Below, one piece after another: positions 26,183 to 35,586 of a DNA stretch of 64,000 bases. Under the pieces are notes generated by a model. That model made no database searches, was not told the origin of the DNA, and was given only the letters and a program-made list of their open reading frames with translations. Source of the DNA: Paenibacillus sp. FSL R5-0345 (GTDB taxonomy: Bacteria; Bacillota; Bacilli; Paenibacillales; Paenibacillaceae). Numbering within the stretch: the stretch's first letter is position 1; the number at the start of each line of letters is the position of its first letter. Made by a program: the position numbers and the translations under genes. The stretch is from the NCBI RefSeq assembly GCF_000758585.1, contig NZ_CP009281.1:4464001-4528000 (forward strand), written 5' to 3'.

Positions 26183-26267
26183 AAAGAAATATAAGCAAAG
26201 TCTGTATTATAACGTATGGTTTCATACATTTCAAGAAAATACAACTCTTAAACTTTCTTATATTTCA
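26183..26267. repeat. Dispersed palindromic repeat, copy D (diverged)
   Basis: Facing arms AAAGAAATATAAG and CTTTCTTATATTTC about 55 bases apart, with an inner GTATG/CATAC pairing. Shares the arms but not the CGTCCTTA hairpin of copies A and B. Confidence 0.5.
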
Positions 26268-26309
26268 AAAAAAACGTCTTGACGCAGGCAAAGCTCCTGT
26301 GTCAAGACG
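26267..26309 (-). terminator. Intrinsic terminator of the SLH protein gene
   Basis: On the minus strand CGTCTTGACACAGG pairs with CCTGCGTCAAGACG around a 7-base loop, followed by eight T. Confidence 0.92.
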
Positions 26310-26338
26310 GTGATTCACTCGGAAATCCACCATTGCTA

Positions 26339-29068
26339 CTATTGTTTCACAATTTCAACCACGATATCATTATTGAAATACATTATAATATTATCATTTT
26401 CTTTCAGAGATTGCACGGACAATGTCGTATCTCCTTGATGAATATATACATTTGAAGCAAGTGTGAACTGATACTTATCGTTCAGATTAGCTCTCTTCGT
26501 CACCAATGAGTTCGTCGTACTGTCAAAGCGAGAGAATGAACGAGTTAACTGTGGTAACACTCGAATGACTGTCACTCCATCCGTATCTTTCCGAATCTCC
26601 ACTCTGTCCGCTGTTGTTAAGTTACTAAGAGCCGTTGTTGTCGCACCATCACGTATGATTCTAACTCCACCTACAGTAAAGTTTTGTGCTGCTCCAGCAT
26701 ACTCCTTCACAATTAAGCTGTTGGTTGCTGCTCCTACTGAACTAATCTGACCCGTTGTAAGCTTGACGGCCTGAATAGAGAGCGGTGCGCTTCCATCAAA
26801 AGTCACATTCAGATAATCTCCTGATTTCAAAGCGGTTATCTTAATGCTCTCACCGGCTTCATTAGTTATTGGGAGCGCCGCAGTATTAATTTCACTGGTC
26901 CCCCCGTTCCACTTAATGCTTACACGGTTGGTTCCAGAATTAACAGTTGCTGCTTCAACCTGAAGAACGGTCTTTACTTTCAATACTGCAATGAGATCCT
27001 GACTAGTTGTCAGTGAGGCTGTCACATTACTACCAACAGGGACATCACTTAAGGATGGATTAGTCTTCCCAAAAAGATCAACTAATTGTGGATATGGCAG
27101 TGTTATAGTTTGCCCGCCATCTTTAAGCTTCAATACAATTGTTCTAGAAGTAGTATTAACAGCAGACAAAGTTCCTTCGTACTTTGTGACAATTTCCAAA
27201 GACAAAGCCCGTTGACCTATTGCCGTTAAATTTACTTTACGGTTCTCAACAAGTTTCGTACCGGCATTCGTTAAATTAGGAAGTACGCCTTCAATCAACA
27301 ATTTTGTTTTTTCATCCAACTGAACGACATGTGCCTTTTTATCAACATCCAGAACTGTCAACAGCTGTGTTTTTGTATTATAGTCAATAACCGTCGCTCC
27401 ACTATACTGCTCAATTTGACGACTTAACACTTCAATTTTTGTGACCTGGTCACTGCTGTTTAGCGTAAGCTGAATTTTGTCCCCACCTACTTTATCAGCT
27501 ATAAGATCATCAGCCACGGCGCTATTCATATTCGGAATAACAATCACCGGCTTCGTGCCTAACAGTTTAACTTCAAGTGTTCCGTCCGTTTTTTTATAAA
27601 CAACTGTTGAATTGCTCAGTTCCGTAAGTACACCTTGAACTGTCCGTTCAACACCCTCTGTCACTTCTACAGTACGTATCACGTTTTCCTTAATCGTATA
27701 TTTAACAGCAGCACCTGTCTTTAAATCTGCTGGCTGCAGTACTGATGATTGCGAGCTGAATAATGAAGTGCCATCTTCCCATTTAAAGGTTTCCACCGTA
27801 CCAGCAGCATTTTTAAACGTAATGCTTTTCCCAGTAAGATCTATGCTTTGAACGGTACCTGTCGTCGTTTTGTTAATAACGCCTGAAGTCACTTGAACGT
27901 TGACCACTTTATGTGAACCGCTATAAGTTTCACGCTGTAACGTAACTATGCTGTCTGCTACCAGCGAAGCAGGTTCAATTGAAGTCCCATTCGCATCTAC
28001 AAAGGTAGTCGTTTCATCGTAGTAATATTCAGTGAACCCAGTAGCTGATTTCAGCCATAGCTTATTACCAGGTGCTACCATTGCGAAGTTTCCGGAAAGG
28101 CTCTCCACTTGTTGTGTAGGGTCTGTCACTTCAACATAAGCTGCGTTATATGTCGCTCCAATTACAGTAACCTTTGTGTAAGGTTGGATATCACTTAGAT
28201 TTATTCTACTTTCAGAAGCGCTTGTGTAATAAGCGGTGCTCGCTCCCAGGTTATATGTAGAAGTCTTTCCATTGTTATAAACGGATAGTTTTCCATCTGC
28301 TAATTGACTGATTGTTCCTGATACCGTGTTGTCATATTCAACCGTATTGTGAGCTTCCGCACGGCTGAAAAAGGTTGCCAATTGAGCACGGGTCACAGCC
28401 CCTTGTGGATCAAAGCGATTACCATCAAGACCATTGGCTAGTTTCAGATCAACAGCAACGTTGATGTAGCCTCTTTTGTTTGCAGACACTTTAGCATCAT
28501 CCGCAAAACCTGTCGGCTCACTAGCTGCTACGGCTGCATCTGCAGTTTTTCCTAGTGCACGAATTAGGAGTTCAGCAATCCATTCGCGGGACGCTTTACG
28601 CTCTCCCCAAGAAGTCTTCAGATTATCTGGAGCCATTTCGGTTGCCTTATCAAGCAGGCCTTGTTGAAAGGCCAACACTACATAATCCTTGTAATAATTC
28701 GTAACCTTAAAATCATTAGGTAAGGCAACTGTTGAAGAAGTATCCACTTTATCCTGCAACTTCATAAAACGTAATGCCATAAGCACAGCTTCTTGTTGAG
28801 TTACAGAATCGCCAGGGCGGAACAAACCATTATTACCAACCACAATTCCCTGTGATGCAAGTTTATAAATATGCTTTTCAGCCCAGAAGCCTGTTTTCAC
28901 ATCGCTAAAAATGCCTACCGATTGTGTTGTGGTTGTTGCTGCTGTCGTTGCTGTATCTGCAAACACTGCGCTTGTGCCGCCAAAAATCATGGCACCAGCC
29001 ATAACAGCCGATACTGCTTTAGTAGAATAAGTCTTCAATGGACGTTTTGACCTTTTTTGCGCGGACAA
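26339..29068 (-). CDS. S-layer-homology domain surface protein
   Basis: About 909 residues. Signal peptide (AVSAVMAGAMIFGGTSAVFA) then three SLH domains over about residues 45-240, with FWAEKHIYKLASQGIV, the middle domain around YYKDYVVLAFQQGLL, and GYINVAVDLKLANG followed by VTRAQLATFFSRA. These bind pyruvylated wall polymer. The rest (~240-909) is a series of beta-rich segments with repeated ITLPYPQ-, VKYTIKENVIRT-like strands and no catalytic motif. A longer frame begins at 29095, but GAGAGGGG sits 9 bases before the TTG at 29068, which I choose. Likely a structural wall protein. Confidence 0.85.
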   Translation of the reverse strand: MSAQKRSKRPLKTYSTKAVSAVMAGAMIFGGTSAVFADTATTAATTTTQSVGIFSDVKTGFWAEKHIYKLASQGIVVGNNGLFRPGDSVTQQEAVLMALRFMKLQDKVDTSSTVALPNDFKVTNYYKDYVVLAFQQGLLDKATEMAPDNLKTSWGERKASREWIAELLIRALGKTADAAVAASEPTGFADDAKVSANKRGYINVAVDLKLANGLDGNRFDPQGAVTRAQLATFFSRAEAHNTVEYDNTVSGTISQLADGKLSVYNNGKTSTYNLGASTAYYTSASESRINLSDIQPYTKVTVIGATYNAAYVEVTDPTQQVESLSGNFAMVAPGNKLWLKSATGFTEYYYDETTTFVDANGTSIEPASLVADSIVTLQRETYSGSHKVVNVQVTSGVINKTTTGTVQSIDLTGKSITFKNAAGTVETFKWEDGTSLFSSQSSVLQPADLKTGAAVKYTIKENVIRTVEVTEGVERTVQGVLTELSNSTVVYKKTDGTLEVKLLGTKPVIVIPNMNSAVADDLIADKVGGDKIQLTLNSSDQVTKIEVLSRQIEQYSGATVIDYNTKTQLLTVLDVDKKAHVVQLDEKTKLLIEGVLPNLTNAGTKLVENRKVNLTAIGQRALSLEIVTKYEGTLSAVNTTSRTIVLKLKDGGQTITLPYPQLVDLFGKTNPSLSDVPVGSNVTASLTTSQDLIAVLKVKTVLQVEAATVNSGTNRVSIKWNGGTSEINTAALPITNEAGESIKITALKSGDYLNVTFDGSAPLSIQAVKLTTGQISSVGAATNSLIVKEYAGAAQNFTVGGVRIIRDGATTTALSNLTTADRVEIRKDTDGVTVIRVLPQLTRSFSRFDSTTNSLVTKRANLNDKYQFTLASNVYIHQGDTTLSVQSLKENDNIIMYFNNDIVVEIVKQ

Positions 29069-29155
29069 TAGATTATTCCCCTCTCTGTGACACAAATAAA
29101 TAGTATACCTTAAAGTTCGTCAGTTAGATGCTGTATTCCTTTGTTGTAATAACAA

Positions 29156-29815
29156 TTAGCTATTATCTCTAGTCATAGGATGCATTAGGTCCACATGACC
29201 CATCAAGCTTTCAACCTTTTCACCGTCTACCAAAACTTCGATACTTTTCACTTCATCAAATTGAAAATAGGTTTTGGCAAGTGAAGAAATCGCTAAGGAC
29301 TCCCCACCAGCACCCAGCTGTGCTTCATCCGGTTTATGAATATCCATCACAATTTGACCATCCACAAACTTTAACGATTTCAGCTCAATCTTACCCCATA
29401 ACGATACAAGCTCAGTATTCTCGTTACTTTGCAATGCTTTGAATGTCTCTGTATATTTCTCAACATCGTCAGAGAAGCTAATGCTAGTCTTAGCAGGAAT
29501 CAGATCCATAACTTGTGAATTCGTATAATAAGCTTCTATACTCAGACTCTGTTTTTGCTTCTCATCTGCTACTGGCTTCGCAGTAGGCTGGGTTTCTGCA
29601 CTAGTATTGTCTGCTGTCGGTTGCGGAGTGCTAGCCACTTCGTTTCCTGGATCTTCACTTGGAGCCGGAGTACTTTCTCCAGCACCGCTTACAACATTAG
29701 TACTATCTGTCTCCACACCGTTTGCTGGAGCTGCTGTAGGCTTGTCTCCACAGCCAGCGATCACTAGCAGGAGCAGCGCGGCAACCCCAACCATAGTCCA
29801 TTTTTGTTTCATCAT
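29156..29815 (-). CDS. GerMN-domain lipoprotein
   Basis: 219 residues. Lipoprotein signal with lipobox VIAGC at about residue 22, a Pro/Thr/Glu-rich tether to about residue 85, then a single GerMN domain with AISSLAKTYFQFDEVKSIEV and VESLMGHVDLMHP. GerMN domains occur in the GerM sporulation/germination protein and in envelope lipoproteins. GGAGG is 9 bases before the first of two ATGs. It follows the two amidase genes on the same strand, which suggests a shared role in wall turnover. Confidence 0.85.
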   Translation of the reverse strand: MMKQKWTMVGVAALLLLVIAGCGDKPTAAPANGVETDSTNVVSGAGESTPAPSEDPGNEVASTPQPTADNTSAETQPTAKPVADEKQKQSLSIEAYYTNSQVMDLIPAKTSISFSDDVEKYTETFKALQSNENTELVSLWGKIELKSLKFVDGQIVMDIHKPDEAQLGAGGESLAISSLAKTYFQFDEVKSIEVLVDGEKVESLMGHVDLMHPMTRDNS

Positions 29816-29843
29816 TAATAAACGCCTCCTCTAGATGAATACG

Positions 29844-29921
29844 GGCAGACAGGTACCGCAAAACCACTTCTTGCCTTTTAAAAACAAAAGCAGAAAGCTG
29901 ACTTTGCGGCGCTCGTCTGCC
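29844..29921. repeat. Long-range inverted repeat between amidase and GerMN genes
   Basis: GGCAGAC (29844) pairs with GTCTGCC (29921), and inside it CGCAAA (29857) with TTTGCG (29908). No T-run follows. It could fold the 5' leader of the amidase message or the end region of the GerMN gene; role unknown. Confidence 0.4.
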
Positions 29922-29930
29922 ACTGGTCTG

Positions 29931-31370
29931 TTATTTTATACCCAAATATTCCTTAATTCCACTCACCATTGAAGCAGCAACTTTATTTTGAAGTGCATCT
30001 GTAAAGAGCAACGCCTCATCTTTTTTGTTACTCAGGTACCCTACTTCAAGTAAAACTGCAGGCATTTTCGTTTCACGAATTACATGGAAATTACCGTAAC
30101 GTACACCGCGATCGCTAAGTCCTGTAGCTTGAACAAGATATTTATGCATCACGTTCGCCAATGCCTTACTGGCTTCCCGTTGATAATAAGTTTCTGTTCC
30201 ACTTGCCGCCGAGGATCCTGAACTATTGGCATGTACAGAAATAAATAGGTCTGCCTTTAAATTATTAGCCATTGCCGCACGATCCTTAAGTTCCAAGAAA
30301 GTATCGTCACTACGCGTCAACACAACGTCGATATTACTCTCTTTTTTAAGCAAAGCAGCTGCCTTAAGCACTATAGCTAAATTAAAATTCTTCTCGTATT
30401 TGCCAGTGACTCCAACTGCTCCAGAATCCTTAGCTCCGTGCCCTGCATCCAGTACTACAAGCTTCTTACCGTCCTTACCTGGCTGTGTTGAAGTATCTCC
30501 CGTATCTTCTGCATTCAGATCAATGATGACCAGCTTAGAATCGGTGCCAGAAACGCTTACGTTATAATTTTTAGGATGATTCAAATCAATCACAAAACGT
30601 ACTGTATAAGGGTTAGTGTTGTAAAGAGAATAACGAACTCCAGAAACATCAGGATAATCCGTTACTTCCAGTTTACCATTCAGGTCAGGGTCAAGAACTT
30701 GTCCAGTTCCGAACAGATCGGAGAAAGTAGCATTAGGAAAATCAACCACTAACCGATCCGGTCCAGTCATCGCCGTCACTTTCGGTGCTGAATTACCCTC
30801 TATCGCAATACTCAAACGATTTTCACTAAAACTCACACCATTTACCATCGTTAAATTCTTAGAAGGATCTACTGGGGGTACAACCTCAGATCCACCATTT
30901 TCAGTATTTCCACCAGAACTACCGTTATCATTTGAGGATCCTGGGGTAATAAGATATACACTCTTCTTCACGTTGTCCCACGAGACATTCAATCCAAACT
31001 GTTCACTTATGAATCGAATCGGTACAAGTGTCGTATTACTACGAAGGATTGGTGCCGTGGTAAGCGTTAATGTCTTGTCATCAACTGAGGCTGTCTTTTG
31101 ATTCACAACCAGTTTGATGACCTTTCCTTGCTGTTCAATCGTTACCGTCTTGCTCTTCTGATCCCATCCCACGTTATATCCAAGGCTTTCAGAGATCAAC
31201 CTTAACGGCACCATGATTGTATCATTCACATTCTCAACCGGGACATTTTGCCCTGCGGTCAGCTCCTTGCCGTCCAGATAAATCTTGCTATTCCCGGCAG
31301 CAGCATGTCCGTTCTCAGGCAAAACAAAAACTAAGAGCAACAAAAACAACATCAAACTGAATTTCTTCAT
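29931..31370 (-). CDS. N-acetylmuramoyl-L-alanine amidase with stalk and AMIN domains
   Basis: 479 residues. Signal peptide, copper-amine-oxidase-N-like stalk domain (~25-145, with VPLRLISESLGYNVGWD and VPIRFISEQFGLNVSWD), Ser/Gly linker, AMIN domain (~175-290), and a C-terminal Amidase_3 zinc hydrolase. Zinc and catalytic residues are in VLDAGHGAKDSG (His), YEKNFNLA (Glu), SVHANSSG (His) and LLEVGYLSN (Glu). It cleaves the peptide stem from glycan strands. It is paralogous to the next gene. The GerMN lipoprotein gene lies upstream on the other side (29,156-29,815) in the same direction. Confidence 0.93.
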   Translation of the reverse strand: MKKFSLMLFLLLLVFVLPENGHAAAGNSKIYLDGKELTAGQNVPVENVNDTIMVPLRLISESLGYNVGWDQKSKTVTIEQQGKVIKLVVNQKTASVDDKTLTLTTAPILRSNTTLVPIRFISEQFGLNVSWDNVKKSVYLITPGSSNDNGSSGGNTENGGSEVVPPVDPSKNLTMVNGVSFSENRLSIAIEGNSAPKVTAMTGPDRLVVDFPNATFSDLFGTGQVLDPDLNGKLEVTDYPDVSGVRYSLYNTNPYTVRFVIDLNHPKNYNVSVSGTDSKLVIIDLNAEDTGDTSTQPGKDGKKLVVLDAGHGAKDSGAVGVTGKYEKNFNLAIVLKAAALLKKESNIDVVLTRSDDTFLELKDRAAMANNLKADLFISVHANSSGSSAASGTETYYQREASKALANVMHKYLVQATGLSDRGVRYGNFHVIRETKMPAVLLEVGYLSNKKDEALLFTDALQNKVAASMVSGIKEYLGIK

Positions 31371-31517
31371 TCTTCACCTCTAAATCTAGTATTCGCCTGT
31401 GAATGGCGATCGTGATGGCCTGTCTACGTCAACCTCAGACCTCTATTAGACGCTAATAATCTATAAAGGTTGCGAATATATTCCATAAAAATTGAGAAAT
31501 CTCACCAACATTAAGCA

Positions 31518-33086
31518 TTAAAGTCCTAAATATTCCTTAATACCAGCTACAATTTCCCTCGCTAATTTGTCTTGAAGCTGCTCACTATACATCCCTGATT
31601 CATTTCCTGAATTAGTAAGATACCCCACTTCTAGAAGTACTGCCGGCATACTTGTTTCTCTTGTAACATGCAGACTTTTCGTTCTTACTCCGTTGTCCTT
31701 GAATCCAGTACCAGCTATCAGATGTTTGTGCATAATCTGTGCAAGCGGCAGACTCCCACTACGCGAATAGTACGTTTCGCTGCCATTTATTTTATCTCTA
31801 TTCGGATAACCCTGCTCCAGTGAATTCCCATGAACTGAAATAAATAGATTAGCCTTTGCAGCTTCTGCGATATTCACACGGTCCTGAAGACCTAACGTAA
31901 TATCTTCAGTCCTAGTAAATACGACGTCAACCAAAGCTTCTTGCATCAACAGTGCTTGTACTTTACGGATAACAGCTAAATTGAAGTCTTTTTCCAGTTT
32001 ACCTGTGAGGCTGACTGCTCCTGATTGTGACCCTCCATGACCCGCGTCGAGAACTACAACTGGCTTTCCTGTCATTCCACTACCACCTGAGGTATTCCCT
32101 TCACTGCCTGTAACATTCAAATCTAGTGTCACCAGTCCAGTACTTTCATCCGTACTTAATTGATAAGGCTGGCTCCCGACCGTTTGAATCACGAACCTAA
32201 CAGTAGAAGGACTTACACTGAACAACGCATACCGGATCTCAGAAACTAGAGGGTAACCAGTAACATCCAGCTTCCCTTGCGGACTTCCGTTTGTCGTAAT
32301 ACTCGGTAGGCCTCCTACGAAATCAGGAGCAAAAGCCGCACCGGGAAAATCTACGACGATTCGATCTGGACTGCTCATTTTTGTGATGCTAGGTTTAGCA
32401 GCCCCAGAAACAGCGATGATTAATCGATTCTCAGTGAAGGCTGCCCCATTTACAAGCGGACCTGCTGCATTCACACCAGTGCTTCCTGGTACGGAAGATG
32501 ATTGTGGTGTCGGTGAGGGCACAACACTTCCAGCGCTTGTGCCATTATCCATGCCGGGTGTAGTAATCTGAGTTGGAGAAGGCGTACTTGTTGCTGTAGG
32601 ACTAGTAACGGTTCCCTCAGGTGTAGCCACCGAAGCTTGTCCACCCGTCAAATAGACCGTTTTATCGCTATTATCCCAGCCAACCTTGAGCCCGAACTGC
32701 TCACTTACGAAGCGAATCGGAACGAGAACTGTACCACCGCTTTGCTTGGGTGCTGCGTTTAAATCAAACGTTACTCCATCCGCATCAGCTGTTTTTCGTC
32801 CTACAGCCAGCTCAATGCTTTTTCCATCTTGGTGAACCGTTACTTTGCGGGCCTGCTGCTCCCATAAAACCTCAAATCCAAGATTCTCCACTACCACTCT
32901 GACAGGGATCATAACACTGCCATTGACGTTCTCAAGTTTAATTCCTTTTGGTAAAGTAAGCTCTTGATTATCCATAATAATTCTGCCTGAGCTACTACTA
33001 GCTGCGGCAGCTTCACGTCCAGTGAATGATAGTAATAATAATGGCAGCAACAATAGCAGCAACGTTCGATACCCAACTCTTCTCAT
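31518..33086 (-). CDS. N-acetylmuramoyl-L-alanine amidase, paralogue
   Basis: 522 residues with the same plan as its neighbour: signal peptide, stalk domain with VPVRVVVENLGFEVLWE and VPIRFVSEQFGLKVGWD, a longer Thr/Pro/Ser linker, AMIN domain, and Amidase_3 with VLDAGHGGSQSG, LEKDFNLA, SVHGNSLE and LLEVGYLTN. The pair looks like a tandem duplication with a diverged linker; 147 bases separate them. Both act outside the cell on peptidoglycan. Confidence 0.93.
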   Translation of the reverse strand: MRRVGYRTLLLLLLPLLLLSFTGREAAAASSSSGRIIMDNQELTLPKGIKLENVNGSVMIPVRVVVENLGFEVLWEQQARKVTVHQDGKSIELAVGRKTADADGVTFDLNAAPKQSGGTVLVPIRFVSEQFGLKVGWDNSDKTVYLTGGQASVATPEGTVTSPTATSTPSPTQITTPGMDNGTSAGSVVPSPTPQSSSVPGSTGVNAAGPLVNGAAFTENRLIIAVSGAAKPSITKMSSPDRIVVDFPGAAFAPDFVGGLPSITTNGSPQGKLDVTGYPLVSEIRYALFSVSPSTVRFVIQTVGSQPYQLSTDESTGLVTLDLNVTGSEGNTSGGSGMTGKPVVVLDAGHGGSQSGAVSLTGKLEKDFNLAVIRKVQALLMQEALVDVVFTRTEDITLGLQDRVNIAEAAKANLFISVHGNSLEQGYPNRDKINGSETYYSRSGSLPLAQIMHKHLIAGTGFKDNGVRTKSLHVTRETSMPAVLLEVGYLTNSGNESGMYSEQLQDKLAREIVAGIKEYLGL

Positions 33087-33185
33087 TTTCCCGCTCCTTC
33101 TGCAAGTGATAGTTCTAGATAAATACTTAGACGACAGAAATCACCAAATGTTTCCTTAATAACCAATGAATATTTTGATTATAGC

Positions 33186-33226
33186 AAAAAAAACTTCTAT
33201 TTCCGTGACCCGGAAATAGAAGTTTT
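33186..33226. terminator. Bidirectional-looking terminator after leuCD
   Basis: AAAACTTCTATTTCCG pairs perfectly with CGGAAATAGAAGTTTT; T-runs are available on the minus strand, which serves leuD. Confidence 0.92.
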
Positions 33227-33273
33227 GCGTAATTTTTGTAAAAATTAAGAATAAAACCAGTCATACCCTACTA

Positions 33274-33876
33274 TTAAGAGAATAACTTAGCCGCATGACG
33301 CTCTTCATACGCAGCAATTTCATCCGCATGTTGAAGGGTCAAGCCGATATCATCCAGACCTTGCAGCAAGAACTGACGGCGGTGCTCATCCAGATCAAAA
33401 CTGATGCTTAGTCCAAATTCATCATGAAGTGTATTGCTTTCAAGGTCCACGGTCAACTGGTAGCCATCATGCTCGGCTGTCCGATTAAACAGCTCATCCA
33501 CTTGCTCTTCCGAAAGCTTGATCGGCAGAATGCCATTCTTAAAGCAGTTGTTGTAGAAGATATCTGCATAAGAAGGTGCAATAACAACTCTGAAACCATA
33601 ATCCATAATCGCCCAAGGTGCATGTTCCCGTGACGAACCACAGCCAAAGTTAGCACGTGAGATCAAGACAGAAGCATCTTTATAGCGTGGTTTATTCATT
33701 TCAAAGGCAGGATTATCGTTACCAGCCTCATCAAAACGCCATTCGTAGAACAAAAATTGTCCAAATCCAGTCCGTTCAATCCGTTTCAAGAACTGCTTTG
33801 GGATAATCGCATCCGTATCTACATTCACCCGATCTACTGGTGCAACAATTCCTGTTAATTTTTTAAAAGCATCCAT
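33274..33876 (-). CDS. leuD: 3-isopropylmalate dehydratase small subunit
   Basis: 200 residues, the swivel subunit of isopropylmalate isomerase in leucine synthesis, pairing with LeuC. Conserved features: NVDTDAIIPKQFLKRI, ANFGCGSSREHAPWAI and FYNNCFKNGILPI. Located 29 bases after leuC with GGGAGGAT before the ATG. leuA and leuB are not adjacent. Confidence 0.97.
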   Translation of the reverse strand: MDAFKKLTGIVAPVDRVNVDTDAIIPKQFLKRIERTGFGQFLFYEWRFDEAGNDNPAFEMNKPRYKDASVLISRANFGCGSSREHAPWAIMDYGFRVVIAPSYADIFYNNCFKNGILPIKLSEEQVDELFNRTAEHDGYQLTVDLESNTLHDEFGLSISFDLDEHRRQFLLQGLDDIGLTLQHADEIAAYEERHAAKLFS

Positions 33877-33905
33877 AGTTTTATCCTCCCGTGTTCTCTC
33901 TAGTT

Positions 33906-35330
33906 CTATGAGCTGACAGCTTCCGTCTTATAGTTCCAATCACGTACATCAGTGAAACGACCTTTTATCGCAGCTGCAGCAGCCATAGCTGGGGATACCA
34001 GATGCGTGCGTCCACCGCGACCTTGACGTCCTTCAAAGTTACGGTTCGAGGTAGATGCACAGCGTTGCCCAGGTTGCAGTACATCAGGGTTCATCGCAAG
34101 GCACATGCTGCATCCCGCTTCGCGCCATTCAAAGCCCGCGTCAGTAAAGATTTTATCAAGCCCTTCCTTCTCAGCTTGCATTTTAACACGACCAGAACCA
34201 GGAACAACAATGGCAGTAACCTTGTCAGATACCTTATGGCCTTTTGCTACCACGGCAGCGGCTCTCAAATCTTCGATCCGTCCGTTAGTACAAGAACCGA
34301 TAAATACATAATCAATTGGAATTTCAGAAATAGGAGTTCCAGGAGTCAAATCCATATATTCAAGCGCTTTTTCAGCAGCTTTGCGTTCATTTTCAGTGGT
34401 AAAGTCAGCCGGATTTGGCACGCTAGAGTTGATATCTGTACCCATGCCCGGGCTAGTACCCCAAGTCACTTGTGGAATCAATGTCTCCACATCGAATTCA
34501 ACAACCGTATCATACTGAGCACCTTCGTCACTAACAAGACTCTTCCATCCTTCAACAGCAGCGTCATAAGCTTCGCCTTGCGGCACATATTGACGTCCAC
34601 GCAGATAGTTAAAAGTAGTTTCGTCAGGAGCGATCAAGCCGGCTCTTGCTCCGCCTTCGATCGACATGTTGCAGACGGTCATACGTTCTTCCATCGACAA
34701 CTCACGAATAGCTTCACCTGTGTATTCAATTACATAACCTGTTGCAAAATCAGTACCATATTTAGCAATAACACCAAGGATCATATCCTTTGCTGTTACA
34801 CCAGGATTTCTTTTACCAGTAAAGCGTACTTCCATTGTTTTAGCTTTGGATTGCTGCAAACATTGGGTAGCCATTACATGTTCAACTTCGCTTGTTCCGA
34901 TACCAAAGGCCAGCGCACCGAATGCACCATGTGTAGAGGTATGGCTATCACCACAAACGATAGTTTTACCAGGGTGAGTCAAGCCGATCTCAGGACCCAT
35001 TACGTGAACAACACCTTGATCAATATCATTTAGGTCGAACAATCTCACACCAAAATCAGCACAGTTTTTAGAAAGTGTATCGATTTGTTGCTTGGAAATT
35101 GGATCTTTAATGTTAAAACGGTCCTTGGTAGGAACGTTGTGATCCATTGTAGCGAAAGTCAGTTCAGGACGGCGAACCTTGCGGTTACTGAGGCGAAGTC
35201 CTTCAAACGCTTGTGGAGAAGTTACTTCATGAACCAAATGAAGATCGATATAAATAATGCTAGGCTTACCTTCCTCTTGATGAATAACATGATTATCCCA
35301 AATCTTCTCAAACATTGTCTTGTTGCTCAT
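33906..35330 (-). CDS. leuC: 3-isopropylmalate dehydratase large subunit
   Basis: 474 residues, aconitase family. The cluster-binding cysteines lie in FIGSCTNGR and GCSMCLAMN, and substrate-contact regions in ATMDHNVPT and CGDSHTSTHGAFGALAFGIG. Converts 2-isopropylmalate to 3-isopropylmalate with LeuD. GAGGTG precedes the ATG. A 343-codon plus-strand open frame overlapping it is a shadow. The 5' gap to cotQ is divergent; I saw no T-box in it. Confidence 0.97.
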   Translation of the reverse strand: MSNKTMFEKIWDNHVIHQEEGKPSIIYIDLHLVHEVTSPQAFEGLRLSNRKVRRPELTFATMDHNVPTKDRFNIKDPISKQQIDTLSKNCADFGVRLFDLNDIDQGVVHVMGPEIGLTHPGKTIVCGDSHTSTHGAFGALAFGIGTSEVEHVMATQCLQQSKAKTMEVRFTGKRNPGVTAKDMILGVIAKYGTDFATGYVIEYTGEAIRELSMEERMTVCNMSIEGGARAGLIAPDETTFNYLRGRQYVPQGEAYDAAVEGWKSLVSDEGAQYDTVVEFDVETLIPQVTWGTSPGMGTDINSSVPNPADFTTENERKAAEKALEYMDLTPGTPISEIPIDYVFIGSCTNGRIEDLRAAAVVAKGHKVSDKVTAIVVPGSGRVKMQAEKEGLDKIFTDAGFEWREAGCSMCLAMNPDVLQPGQRCASTSNRNFEGRQGRGGRTHLVSPAMAAAAAIKGRFTDVRDWNYKTEAVSS

Positions 35331-35586
35331 AATTTCACCTCATTAATAGAATCGTTCATTGGAAGAGAGCGTGGAGTCTCTCTTGAATGATCTAAATATA
35401 ACATCACCATCTTTATAATTCCAAGATATGATATCTATAGAAGTGATAGGTTCAACCTATAAGATTGAAGACGTTTTTTTCTGAGACCCTAGTAAGCCCA
35501 CTCCTTAGACGAATGCCCTTCATACTATATCGGGTCCTAGTTGTTGAAATGCAATGCATTTGTTAGCTCAGAAGGAGTTGGAACAA

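Noticed and set aside
30226..30567. 113-codon plus-strand frame opposite the amidase
   Set aside because: Antisense to the catalytic domain; Ser/Leu-rich product; shadow.
34002..35033. 343-codon plus-strand open frame opposite leuC
   Set aside because: It lies wholly antisense to a highly conserved leuC, has no ribosome site and its protein is Cys/Phe/His-rich noise. Shadow frame.
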